Positions 1 through 8,037 of a stretch of DNA of 64,000 nt are shown here, one piece after another. The DNA lies in the NCBI RefSeq assembly GCF_049674955.1, contig NZ_CP187232.1, forward strand, positions 7,750,001 to 7,814,000, written 5' to 3'. The stretch is from Sphaerisporangium viridialbum. Its GTDB lineage: Bacteria > Actinomycetota > Actinomycetes > Streptosporangiales > Streptosporangiaceae. The notes under the pieces are model-generated. The model had not been told where the DNA came from. It was given only the letters and a program-made list of their open reading frames with translations, and did no database searches. Made by a program: the position numbers and the translations under genes. The stretch's first letter is position 1; the number at the start of each line of letters is the position of its first letter.

Positions 1-345
1 ATGCCCCCCAAGTACCTGGAGAACATCTTGCTCCAGATGCGCCGGGCGGGTCTGGTCCGCGGCCAGCGAGGTCCCGAGGGTGGTTACGTCCTCGCCCGGC
101 CCGCGACCGAGATCTCACTGGCCGATGTGATCCGCGCCGTGGACGGGCCGCTGGCCAACGTCCGTGGCGAGCGACCTGAGCACGTCGGTTACCGGGGAGC
201 GGCCCGCTCCCTCCAGCAGGTGTGGATCGCCCTGCGCGCCAGCGAGCGCGCGATCCTGGAGGAGGTCACCCTGGACCAGATCGCCGCCGACGCCCTGCCC
301 GAGCGCGTGATGGAGCTCGCGGCCGACCCGGCCGCCTGGGACTGA
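1..345 (+). CDS. Rrf2-family transcriptional regulator, 5' end outside window
   Basis: C-terminal part of an Rrf2-type winged-helix regulator. The window opens inside the gene: the ATG at base 1 is only the first visible Met, because family members normally have about 30-40 more residues holding the first helices. Visible are the recognition-helix stretch KYLENIL...RRAGLV, the wing RGPEGGY and the DVIRAVDGPL segment. The cysteine cluster that binds Fe-S in IscR/NsrR-type members is absent, so an Fe-S sensor is unlikely. It ends 7 bases before the DNA glycosylase gene and is probably co-transcribed with it. Ligand and targets cannot be told. Confidence 0.85.
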   Translation: MPPKYLENILLQMRRAGLVRGQRGPEGGYVLARPATEISLADVIRAVDGPLANVRGERPEHVGYRGAARSLQQVWIALRASERAILEEVTLDQIAADALPERVMELAADPAAWD

Positions 346-352
346 CCGCGCC

Positions 353-1144
353 ATGCCCGAGGGCGATGCCGTCTACCGCACGGCCGCCAGGCTGCGAGCC
401 GCCCTCGACGGGCGGGTGCTCACCCGGTCGGACTTCAGGGTGCCCAGGTACGCCACGGCGGACCTCACGGGCCGCGCGGTGCTCACGACCGTGTCACGCG
501 GGAAGCACCTGCTCACGAGGATCGACGGCGGGCTGACCGTCCACACGCACCTTCGCATGGACGGAAGCTGGCGGATCCACCCCGTGGGCGCGCACGTCCG
601 GAGGGGCGACGTCGTGCGGCTGGTACTCGCCAACGAGCGGTGGCAGGCGGTCGGGACCAGGCTCGGCATGGTCGACCTGCTGCCCACCGACCGGGAGCAC
701 CAGGTCGTCGGCCATCTGGGGCCCGACCTGCTCGACCCCGGCTGGGGCTCCGGGCACGTGGAGCGGGCGGCGCGGAACATCGCGAGCCATCCGGACGCGA
801 CGATCGGGGACGCCCTGCTCGATCAGCGCAACGTGGCGGGCATCGGCACGATCTGGCGGGCCGAGACGCTGTTCCTGTCGGGGGTGTCGCCGTTCAGGCG
901 CGTCGGAGAGGTGGAGAACCTCGAGAAGATGATGGCGCTCGCCCACAGGCTGCTGGACGCGAGCAAGGACAACGCGGGCGGTCCGCTGACCACGGGCGAC
1001 CAGCGCCCAGGAAGGCGCCTTTGGGCGTACGGCCGGGCCGGGCGGCCCTGTCTTCGCTGCGGGAACAAGATGGTCGGCGGTGAACTCGGGGCGCAGCCAT
1101 ACGAAAGAGTGGTGTTCTACTGCCCCGCCTGCCAGCCCCGCTAG
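353..1144 (+). CDS. nei: Fpg/Nei-family DNA glycosylase (endonuclease VIII-like)
   Basis: Base-excision repair glycosylase/AP lyase for oxidised bases. It begins MPEGDAVYR, so after Met removal Pro2 is the family's catalytic N-terminal amine and Glu3 the general acid. The MPEGD form is typical of Nei rather than Fpg (MPELPE). The central helix-two-turn-helix region contains LLDQRNVAGIGTIWRAE. The C-terminal zinc finger is complete, with Cys at about 233, 236, 257 and 260. The 263-residue length is normal. The start is fixed by the obligatory N-terminal sequence. Whether its preferred substrate is an oxidised pyrimidine or purine is not visible. Confidence 0.93.
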   Translation: MPEGDAVYRTAARLRAALDGRVLTRSDFRVPRYATADLTGRAVLTTVSRGKHLLTRIDGGLTVHTHLRMDGSWRIHPVGAHVRRGDVVRLVLANERWQAVGTRLGMVDLLPTDREHQVVGHLGPDLLDPGWGSGHVERAARNIASHPDATIGDALLDQRNVAGIGTIWRAETLFLSGVSPFRRVGEVENLEKMMALAHRLLDASKDNAGGPLTTGDQRPGRRLWAYGRAGRPCLRCGNKMVGGELGAQPYERVVFYCPACQPR

Positions 1145-1244
1145 CGGGCCCGGTCACCGGACAGCGTGCGAAACACAGACCACCACGAGTCAAACACCCG
1201 TGACAGTCCAGCTCATCAGGACGGAAAGCCGGCGACCGCGGCGA

Positions 1245-1610
1245 CTACGCGGCGACCATGTCCTTGACTTCGGGAAAACCGTCGAACTCGGGGCCCGAGA
1301 TCGTGCTGGACACGGTCTCGGAGACAGGAAGACGCTCGTGCTCGGGCGCATCGGCCAGAACGGGCGCGTGTTGAAGCTCGGCCAGCGCGAACTGGTCGGA
1401 AACCTCACGGAGCACCTGTGAGAGCGGCACACCGAGGGCACCGCAAATCGAGGCGAGCAGCTCCGAGGACGCCTCCTTCTGGCCACGCTCCACCTCGGAC
1501 AGATAGCCAAGGGAGACACGTGCCAGGGTGGAAACCTCTCGCAGGGTGCGTGCCTGCCGCACCCGCAGCCGCCGCAGCACGTCACCGAGCAGCTGACGCA
1601 GCAGGACCAT
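1245..1610 (-). CDS. clgR: ClgR-like XRE regulator of Clp protease genes
   Basis: Small (121 aa) helix-turn-helix activator. The N-terminal half holds an XRE HTH with LREVSTLARVSLGYLSEVER, which closely follows actinobacterial ClgR (clp gene regulator). I start at ATG 1610 because GGGAGGGAG lies just upstream and ClgR proteins begin M-LLR; a longer in-frame extension is open but unlike the family. The protein ends MVAA. In Streptomyces, ClgR/PopR-type regulators are turned over by ClpP through C-terminal alanines, so the tail may be a degron (inference). Next to cinA, as in other actinomycetes, but 250 bases apart and probably transcribed from its own promoter. Confidence 0.88.
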   Translation of the reverse strand: MVLLRQLLGDVLRRLRVRQARTLREVSTLARVSLGYLSEVERGQKEASSELLASICGALGVPLSQVLREVSDQFALAELQHAPVLADAPEHERLPVSETVSSTISGPEFDGFPEVKDMVAA

Positions 1611-1863
1611 CTGTCGCTCCCTCCCGGGCGCAGGCGTCTTCACGACGCTCCGCGCGGTCGGTTCGTATCGCCCGTTTTTCGAATGCCCTTCGTACATGCT
1701 CCTCGCCGTCATCATTGGTTCGCTCGGCCCCTTTGCCGGGCGTACGCCGGACCTGCTCCTCACCGATGGGTCACGAACCTCACTCACAGCTCCACCGTAC
1801 CCGCATCGACCAACAGGGCGGCAGACCGTGGGGAGCATGTTCGCTGGTGACGTAACGCGGTAA

Positions 1864-2361
1864 TCATCCGGAATGTTCCCCCATTTGCGCCTCCAGCACA
1901 CCTCTCAGGAGATCCAAACCCTCCCGCACCGTACTTTCACGGATCTCTTCCCGAGATCCCGGGAAAAGCGCGTCTCGCCGCCAAATGGCGCCCTCAGGGC
2001 CGCTCACGGCGATGTGGACCGTGCCGACCGGTTTGCCGTCCTGCTCGTCAGGCCCGGCGACCCCGGTCACGGCCAGCCCGTACGTGGAGCCCGCGAGCGC
2101 GCGCACGCCGGCCGCCATGGCCGCCGCGACGTCCGGATGGACCGCACCCTCCCGATCGAGTAGATCTTTTGGGACGCCGAGGATCGCGGCCTTCAGGTCG
2201 GTGGCGTAGGCGATGACCCCGCCCCGGAAGGCGGCGGAGGCCCCACTGGGCGTGGTGAGCGTGGCGCCGATGAGCCCGGCCGTGAGGGACTCGGCCACCG
2301 CGACCGTGGCCTTCCCGCGAACCAGGAGGGACAGCACGTCGGCGGCGGCGGCCGAGGTCAT
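1864..2361 (-). CDS. pncC: CinA C-terminal-type nicotinamide-nucleotide amidase
   Basis: 165-residue stand-alone CinA C-terminal domain, the family that deamidates nicotinamide mononucleotide to nicotinate mononucleotide in NAD salvage. The signature VAVAESLTAG is at about residues 18-27, followed by GGVIAYATD and LAVTGVAGPD. The N-terminal competence/ADP-ribose pyrophosphatase domain of full-length CinA is absent, as is usual in actinobacteria. The ATG at 2361 overlaps the pgsA stop as ATGA, which sets the start and implies translational coupling. Often annotated cinA or competence/damage-inducible protein A. Confidence 0.92.
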   Translation of the reverse strand: MTSAAAADVLSLLVRGKATVAVAESLTAGLIGATLTTPSGASAAFRGGVIAYATDLKAAILGVPKDLLDREGAVHPDVAAAMAAGVRALAGSTYGLAVTGVAGPDEQDGKPVGTVHIAVSGPEGAIWRRDALFPGSREEIRESTVREGLDLLRGVLEAQMGEHSG

Positions 2362-2963
2362 CCGCCGCGCGCCTTCTGTGCGACCTTGCGCAGCCGCAGG
2401 GCACGGATGACGTAGTCGAGCCCGGTGACCACGGTGACGGCCAGGGCGAGCCCCATGGCGACCCACCTGAACGGGCCGGGGACGCCGGGGAAGATGTAGA
2501 GCGCGATCGCCACGATCTGCAGCACGGTCTTGACCTTGCCGCCGTAGCTGGCGGGGATGATGCCGTGGCGGATCACCGCGAAACGCAGGGCGGTGACGCC
2601 GATCTCTCTGACGACGATCACGACGGTGATCCACCAGGGCAGCTCGCCGAGCACCGACAGCGTGACCAGAGCCGCGCCGATCAGAGCCTTGTCGGCGATG
2701 GGATCGGCGATCTTGCCGAAGTCGGTGATCAGCCCGTACCGCCGGGCCAGCCAGCCGTCGAGCTGGTCGGTGAGGGAGGCGAGCAGGAAGACGATGAGAG
2801 CCGCGGTGCGCCAGCCGGCGCCCTCGACGAACAAGCAGGCGACGAAGAACGGGACGACCACCAGCCGGAGGACGGTCAGCACGTTGGCGATGTTCCACGG
2901 GCTGACCTGCCGAGCCACGGACTCCACCATCGGCTCGGTGCCGATCTCCGGCGGGTTGGTCAT
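2358..2963 (-). CDS. pgsA: CDP-diacylglycerol-glycerol-3-phosphate 3-phosphatidyltransferase
   Basis: Integral membrane enzyme of phosphatidylglycerol synthesis, transferring the phosphatidyl group from CDP-diacylglycerol to glycerol-3-phosphate. The CDP-alcohol phosphotransferase signature D-x2-DG-x2-AR-x8-G-x3-D-x3-D is intact (DQLDGWLAR...GKIADPIAD, residues about 68-93). Hydrophobic segments cover most of the 201 residues. ATG 2963 overlaps the rimO stop by 4 bases (ATGA) and the stop overlaps pncC, so rimO-pgsA-pncC is a coupled operon. Other CDP-alcohol transferases (cardiolipin or PI-phosphate synthase) share the signature; gene order supports PgsA. Confidence 0.92.
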   Translation of the reverse strand: MTNPPEIGTEPMVESVARQVSPWNIANVLTVLRLVVVPFFVACLFVEGAGWRTAALIVFLLASLTDQLDGWLARRYGLITDFGKIADPIADKALIGAALVTLSVLGELPWWITVVIVVREIGVTALRFAVIRHGIIPASYGGKVKTVLQIVAIALYIFPGVPGPFRWVAMGLALAVTVVTGLDYVIRALRLRKVAQKARGG

Positions 2964-4372
2964 GGTCCGGCCTTGATGCGGGCGATCAGGTCGACCCCCT
3001 CGGCGTCGACGACCGTGGCGCGCACGATCTGGCCGGGCAGCAGGCCGATGCCCTGGACGGTCACGGAACCGTCGACCTCTGGGCCCTGGTGGGCGGCACG
3101 GCCCTCGTAGCCGCCGTCGCCCAGGTCCTCCTCGACGAGCACCTCGATCTCGGTGCCGATGCGCTCCTCGGCGCGCTGGGCGGTGAGCTCCTCGGCGAGC
3201 TCGGTGAGCGCCGCCACCCGCTCGTCGATGGTCTCCTGGTCGAGCTTCGCGCCGAGGCGCGCGGCCTCGGTGCCGTCCTCGTCGGAGTAGCCGAAGACGC
3301 CGATGACGTCGAGGCGGGCCTCGTCGAGGAACCCGACCAGCTCGGCGAACTCGGCCTCGGTCTCCCCCGGGAAGCCGACGATGAAGTTGGAGCGCACGCC
3401 GGCCTCGGGGGCGCGGTCGCGGACCGTCTCCAGCAGGTCGAGGAACCGGCGCGGGTCGCCGAAGCGGCGCATGCGGCGCAGGACGGGCCCACTGGCGTGC
3501 TGGAAGGACAGGTCGAAGTAGGGCGCGATGCCCTCGGTGCCCGCGATCACGTCGATGAGGCCGGGGCGGAGCTCGGCCGGCTGGAGGTAGCTGACGCGGA
3601 CGCGCTCGATGCCGTCGGTGGCGGCGAGCTCGGGCAGGAGCTTCTCCAGGGCGCGCAGGTCGCCGAGGTCCTTGCCGTAGGAGGTGGAGTTCTCGCTGAC
3701 GAGCACCAGCTCCTTGACGCCCTGACCGGCGAGCCAGGCGGCCTCGGCCAGCAGCTCGTCGGGACGGCGCGAGACGTAGGCGCCGCGGAAGGCGGGGATG
3801 GCGCAGAAGGTGCAGCGACGGTCGCACCCGGAGGCGAGCTTCAGCGAGGCGACGGGACCGCCGGACAGGCGCTTGCGCAGGGTGCGCGGGCCGCTCGCGG
3901 GCGCGAGGCCCTCGGGCAGCTCGCCGTGGCCGGGGATGTGGGCGTGGGAGGCTCCGGTGGAGCGCTCGACGGGGCTGATGGGCAGCAGCGTGCGGCGGTC
4001 GCGTGGGCTGTGCGGCTTGAGCGGCCGGCCGTCGAGGACGTCGTCGAGACGCGCGCCGATGTCGGTGTAGTCGTCGAAGGAGATGACGGCGGAGGCCTCG
4101 GGAAGCGCCTCCGCCAGCTCCTTGCCGTAGCGCTCGGCCATGCAGCCGGCCGCCACCACCTTGGCGCCGGAGTCCGACGCGGCGAGCAGCGTGTCGATGG
4201 AGTCCTTCTTCGCCGAGTCGATGAAGCCACAGGTGTTGACGACGACGACATCGGGGTTGTCGTCATCGAGCTGCCACCCGGCGGCCTCCATGCGCGCGGC
4301 GAGCTCCTCGGAGTCGACTTCGTTGCGCGCGCAGCCCAGTGTGATCAGCGATGCGGTTCGGCGGGAAGACAT
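2960..4372 (-). CDS. rimO: Ribosomal protein S12 methylthiotransferase RimO
   Basis: Radical-SAM methylthiotransferase that modifies an aspartate of ribosomal protein S12. Three N-terminal UPF0004 cysteines (LGCARNEVDSE, NTCGF, GCMAE) bind one Fe-S cluster and CDRRCTFC binds the radical-SAM cluster. A TRAM domain closes the protein. The 470-residue length is normal. ATG 4372 is chosen because MSSRRTASLITLGC is the usual RimO/MiaB-type N-terminus. MiaB is excluded by the S12-type neighbourhood and by similarity to RimO. First gene of the rimO-pgsA-pncC operon. Confidence 0.94.
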   Translation of the reverse strand: MSSRRTASLITLGCARNEVDSEELAARMEAAGWQLDDDNPDVVVVNTCGFIDSAKKDSIDTLLAASDSGAKVVAAGCMAERYGKELAEALPEASAVISFDDYTDIGARLDDVLDGRPLKPHSPRDRRTLLPISPVERSTGASHAHIPGHGELPEGLAPASGPRTLRKRLSGGPVASLKLASGCDRRCTFCAIPAFRGAYVSRRPDELLAEAAWLAGQGVKELVLVSENSTSYGKDLGDLRALEKLLPELAATDGIERVRVSYLQPAELRPGLIDVIAGTEGIAPYFDLSFQHASGPVLRRMRRFGDPRRFLDLLETVRDRAPEAGVRSNFIVGFPGETEAEFAELVGFLDEARLDVIGVFGYSDEDGTEAARLGAKLDQETIDERVAALTELAEELTAQRAEERIGTEIEVLVEEDLGDGGYEGRAAHQGPEVDGSVTVQGIGLLPGQIVRATVVDAEGVDLIARIKAGP

Positions 4373-4518
4373 GATGGCTCTACGGTATCGGGAGTTGGCC
4401 ACCGCCTGGCGCACTCCCCCCGTTCTTCCGCCCCCGGCCGCCGTGAGCGGCGCCCCCGGCCCATGCCGAGCGGCGCCGCCGGGAGGCGACCGGGGTCAGG
4501 CCCGGCCGCGCCCCGGGA

Positions 4519-5259
4519 TCATCTGGAGCCGGGCTCCTCCGGGCCGAACGACCTGCGCACGAGCTGCCCGACCTTGCCGGGAACGCCGACGTGCTTGCCG
4601 TTCACCTGCAGGTCGACGCCCCCGGCGTTGCCGATGGTGACCCGCATCTCCTTGTGCGTCTTCCAGGTGGACGTCTGCCCCGCGGGCATGGTGCCGCGGA
4701 ACATCTGCTTGCCCTTGCTGTCGCTGACCTCCACCCACGACGGTTTGTTGGCCTTCACCTGGAGCGTCACCAGGTCGCTCGCCGGCTTGGCCGCCTTGGA
4801 GTTGGTGGAGGGCCTGGCCGTGGTGGACCCCTTCGGGGTGGGCGTCGGCTTGTCCGCGCCCGTGGCGAGCGGCTCCCCCGAGCCGCTCATCACCCGGGTC
4901 ACCCCGAAGACCGCGACGATGGCGAGGGCTATCGCCATCGCGGTCGACCAGTTGGGGCTGCGGCGGTCGCGAAGCTTGATCGTGCTCTCGGCCTGGAAGA
5001 CCGCCGCGGCGCGCACAGGACGCGGCACACCTCCGTGTTCCTCGTCGAACTGGTGCACGATGGCGTCGGGATCGAGCCCGAGCGTCTTGGCGATGTTGCG
5101 GACGTGACCTCTCGCGTAGAAGTCGCCCCCGCAGAGCGAGAAGTCATCTCGCTCTATGGCGTATATGACCGTTTCTCTGATCCGCGTGCGGCCGCTCAGC
5201 TGAGCGACCGTCATGCCTGCCGCGTTGCGTGCCGCGGCCAGCGTCACTCCAATGCTCAT
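4519..5259 (-). CDS. RodZ-like membrane-anchored helix-turn-helix protein
   Basis: 246-residue protein with three parts: an N-terminal XRE-type HTH (residues about 3-70, MSIGVTLAAARNAAGMTVAQ), one transmembrane segment near 115-135 (STAMAIALAIVAVFGVTRVM), and a Thr/Pro/Ser-rich linker leading to a C-terminal beta domain of the DUF4115 type (VTLQVKANKPSWVEV). This is the architecture of RodZ, which links MreB to the cell-wall machinery. Start 5259 is preceded by GAGGGGGAC. It lies between ftsK and rimO on the same strand. A role in cell shape or division is inferred from architecture and context, not proven. Confidence 0.85.
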   Translation of the reverse strand: MSIGVTLAAARNAAGMTVAQLSGRTRIRETVIYAIERDDFSLCGGDFYARGHVRNIAKTLGLDPDAIVHQFDEEHGGVPRPVRAAAVFQAESTIKLRDRRSPNWSTAMAIALAIVAVFGVTRVMSGSGEPLATGADKPTPTPKGSTTARPSTNSKAAKPASDLVTLQVKANKPSWVEVSDSKGKQMFRGTMPAGQTSTWKTHKEMRVTIGNAGGVDLQVNGKHVGVPGKVGQLVRRSFGPEEPGSR

Positions 5260-5356
5260 ACGTCCCCCTCGCCGTGCACCTGCGCTGCGCCCGTATTCCG
5301 ACGATGCGTAGTCATTCACATTCAACCAGTTATCGAGGGGGACGGTCGCGGAGGGG

Positions 5357-7903
5357 TCACTCTCCCCGCAAGTCGGCGAGCAGACCGGGCAGATCATCGG
5401 GTTTCACCATGACCTCGCGGGCCTTGGAGCCCTCGCTCGGGCCCACGACGTTCCTGCTCTCCAGCAGGTCCATCAGGCGGCCGGCCTTGGCGAAGCCCAC
5501 GCGCAGCTTGCGCTGGAGCATCGAGGTGGAGCCGAACTGCGTGGAGACGATCAGCTCGGCGGCCTGCACGAGCAGGTCGAGGTCGTCGCCGATGTCCTCG
5601 TCGATCTCGCGCTTGGCCGTCGCCGCGGCGGCCACGTCGTCGCGGTACTCCACCTGCATCTGCGCCTTGCAGTGGGAGACGATGTCGTTGATCTCTTTTT
5701 CCGACAGGAAGGCGTTCTGCAGGCGCATGGGCTTGCTGGCGCCCATCGGCAGGAAGAGCGCGTCGCCCTGCCCGACGAGCTTCTCGGCGCCCGGCTGGTC
5801 GAGGATGACCCGGGAGTCGGCGAGCGAGGAGGTCGCGAACGCCAGCCTGGAGGGCACGTTGGCCTTGATCAGGCCGGTCACGACGTCGACCGACGGGCGC
5901 TGGGTGGCGATGACCAGGTGGATGCCCGCGGCGCGCGCGAGCTGGGTGATGCGGACGATGGAGTCCTCGACGTCACGGGGGGCGACCATCATCAGGTCGG
6001 CCAGCTCGTCGATGATGACGAGCAGGTAGGGATACGGCTGGTAGACCCGCTCACTGCCGGGCGGGGGCACGAGCTTGCCCGCGCGCACCGCCTTGTTGAA
6101 CTCGTCCACGTGCCGGAAGCCGCTCGCGGCCAGGTCGTCGTAGCGGCGGTCCATCTCGCCGACGACCCATTCGAGGGCCTCCGCGGCCTTCTTCGGGTTG
6201 GTGATGATGGGCGTGATCAGGTGGGGGATGCCCTCGTAGGTGTTCAGCTCGACCCGCTTGGGGTCGACGAGCACCATGCGCACCTCGTCGGGCGTGGCCC
6301 GCATGAGGATCGAGGTGATGAGCCCGTTGACGCACACCGACTTGCCCGCGCCGGTGGCGCCCGCGATGAGCAGGTGGGGCATCTTGGCGAGGTTGGCCAC
6401 TATCGTGCGGCCCTCGACGTCCTTGCCGAGCCCCACGATCATCGGGTGGTGGTCGGCCTGGGCCACCTGGGAGCGGAGCACGTCGCCCAGGCTGACCAGG
6501 TCCTTGTCGGTGTTGGGGATCTCGACCCCGATCGCCGACTTGCCGGGGATCGGGGACAGGATGCGGACATCCGCCGATTTAACGGCATAGGCGATGTTCT
6601 TGGTGAGGGCCGTGACCTTCTCGACCTTGACCGCCGGCCCCAGCTCTATCTCGTACCGCGTGACCGTCGGGCCCCGGGTGAACCCGATGACCTGGGCGTC
6701 GATGGTGAACTGCTCCAGGACGCTGCTCAGCGCGTTGACGACGATGGTGTTCGCCTTGGTCTGCGGCTTCGGCGCACTGCCCGGGCGCAGCACCTGCAGG
6801 TCAGGCAGAGCGTACGGGCCGGCCTGCGGCGAGAGCACGAGCTGCTCGACCTTGCGCGGCGCCGGCGAGGGATGGGGAGGTTCGGTGACGCGCGGCGGCT
6901 CCGGCGGCTCGTCCTCGTCCACCAGGCCGGGCACGATCTCCGGGGAGTGGTCGGAGACCTTGCCAGGGGCGTCGGCGATGAGCGGGGTGTCGTAGGGCTT
7001 GATGTGCTCGCCGAGCTCGGGCTCGCCGTCCTTGCCCGTGCCGGAGGAGGAGCCGCGCGGCTTGCGGGGGCGCCTGACGCGCCCGCCGGTCTTGGCCGGA
7101 GTCTCTCCCCCGCTCTTCTGGAACAGCATGTGCTGGATCTCGGCCAGACGCTCGGGCACCCGGTGGACCGGGGTGGCGGTGATCACCAGGATCCCGAACC
7201 CCGAGAGCAGCAGGAGCAGCGGGATCGTGATGAACGACGGCAGGATGCTGGCGGGCGGCGCGGAGACGATGAACCCGATCATGCCCCCGGCGGCCGAGAC
7301 CTTGTCCATGCCGTCGGTCTTGGCCGGGCCCGACGGGTACGGCGTGGCGTGCGCGACGTGGATGATGCCGAGCAGGCCGGCCAGCAGCGCGGTCCAGCCG
7401 ATCATCATGCGCCCGGTGTCGGCGTTCTGGTCGGGATGCCTCAGCAGGCGCCACGCGACCAGCGCGAGCAGGATGGGCACCGACCAGGCCAGGGACCCGA
7501 GGGCGCCGCGCATGACGGCGTCGACCACCGTCGCGAACGTCCCGTGGGTGGTGCGCCAGGTCATCGCGGCGAGGACGATCGCCCCGCCCAGCACCGCGAG
7601 GCCGAGGCCGTCGCGGCGGTGGGCCGGGTCGAGCTCGCGCGCCTGCTGCCCGAAGGCGCGCGCGGCGGTGCCGATGCCGTTCGCGAAGAGCAGCCACACG
7701 CCGATGAACAGCTTGCCGATCGCCAGGAAGACCCAGCTGATCGGGTCGGGAGGCGCGGATGCCGGGCGGCGGGCGGGCGGTCGGCCGCCCGCCCGTGCGC
7801 CTGAGGCCCGCGTGCCGGTCGGCCGCTTGGCGGGGGAAGTACGCGACGACGTGGACCGCTTCGCCGACCCCTTGGGGGTGCTTTTCGACGTACGGGTGGC
7901 CAT
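5357..7903 (-). CDS. ftsK: DNA translocase FtsK/SpoIIIE
   Basis: Septal DNA pump that moves chromosome ends during division or sporulation septation. The N-terminus is basic (TSKSTPKGSAKRS...) and is followed by several membrane segments up to about residue 250. A variable linker leads to the motor, with Walker A GATGAGKS near residue 515 and Walker B LLVIIDELADLMM. The C-terminal gamma winged helix (VSTQFGSTSMLQRKLRVG) would read KOPS-like sites. The 848-residue length is normal. I use ATG 7903 (MATRTSK); ATG 7921 is an alternative. Neither has a strong ribosome binding site. The pectin island begins directly upstream on the other strand. Confidence 0.95.
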   Translation of the reverse strand: MATRTSKSTPKGSAKRSTSSRTSPAKRPTGTRASGARAGGRPPARRPASAPPDPISWVFLAIGKLFIGVWLLFANGIGTAARAFGQQARELDPAHRRDGLGLAVLGGAIVLAAMTWRTTHGTFATVVDAVMRGALGSLAWSVPILLALVAWRLLRHPDQNADTGRMMIGWTALLAGLLGIIHVAHATPYPSGPAKTDGMDKVSAAGGMIGFIVSAPPASILPSFITIPLLLLLSGFGILVITATPVHRVPERLAEIQHMLFQKSGGETPAKTGGRVRRPRKPRGSSSGTGKDGEPELGEHIKPYDTPLIADAPGKVSDHSPEIVPGLVDEDEPPEPPRVTEPPHPSPAPRKVEQLVLSPQAGPYALPDLQVLRPGSAPKPQTKANTIVVNALSSVLEQFTIDAQVIGFTRGPTVTRYEIELGPAVKVEKVTALTKNIAYAVKSADVRILSPIPGKSAIGVEIPNTDKDLVSLGDVLRSQVAQADHHPMIVGLGKDVEGRTIVANLAKMPHLLIAGATGAGKSVCVNGLITSILMRATPDEVRMVLVDPKRVELNTYEGIPHLITPIITNPKKAAEALEWVVGEMDRRYDDLAASGFRHVDEFNKAVRAGKLVPPPGSERVYQPYPYLLVIIDELADLMMVAPRDVEDSIVRITQLARAAGIHLVIATQRPSVDVVTGLIKANVPSRLAFATSSLADSRVILDQPGAEKLVGQGDALFLPMGASKPMRLQNAFLSEKEINDIVSHCKAQMQVEYRDDVAAAATAKREIDEDIGDDLDLLVQAAELIVSTQFGSTSMLQRKLRVGFAKAGRLMDLLESRNVVGPSEGSKAREVMVKPDDLPGLLADLRGE

Positions 7904-7969
7904 GGTACCGAGGGTACGCATGAGGCGGGCCCGACGCGCGTGGACGCGCCGAGCCTTCACAGGATTGTG

Positions 7970-8007
7970 TTCTATGTATTGACATCATGTTTCATGTAAT
8001 GGAATCT
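7970..8007. promoter_or_regulatory. Tandem IclR-type operator (family A) and promoter of the SSS symporter gene
   Basis: Two 15-bp imperfect palindromes of form N6-GTA-N6: TTCTATGTATTGACA (7970-7984) and TTTCATGTAATGGAA (7990-8004), separated by 5 bases, so centres are 20 bp apart. TTGACA at 7979-7984 is a perfect -35 box and GAATCT at 8002-8007, 17 bases on, is a possible -10. Both sites would block the promoter, suggesting repression. The same paired arrangement recurs at 9821-9855 and 13239-13273. Confidence 0.65.
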
Positions 8008-8037
8008 CCATCCAATGGGAAGTTGGAAGGAGGACTG

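Noticed and set aside
1611..1863. ClgR autoregulatory box between clgR and cinA
   Set aside because: A TTCGC...ACG pattern is present near 1843 but spacing does not fit the ClgR consensus I know.
5672..7804. A 710-codon plus-strand frame opposite ftsK
   Set aside because: Same artefact; dominated by Arg, Asp, Gly, His with no ribosome binding site, while ftsK on the other strand is unambiguous.
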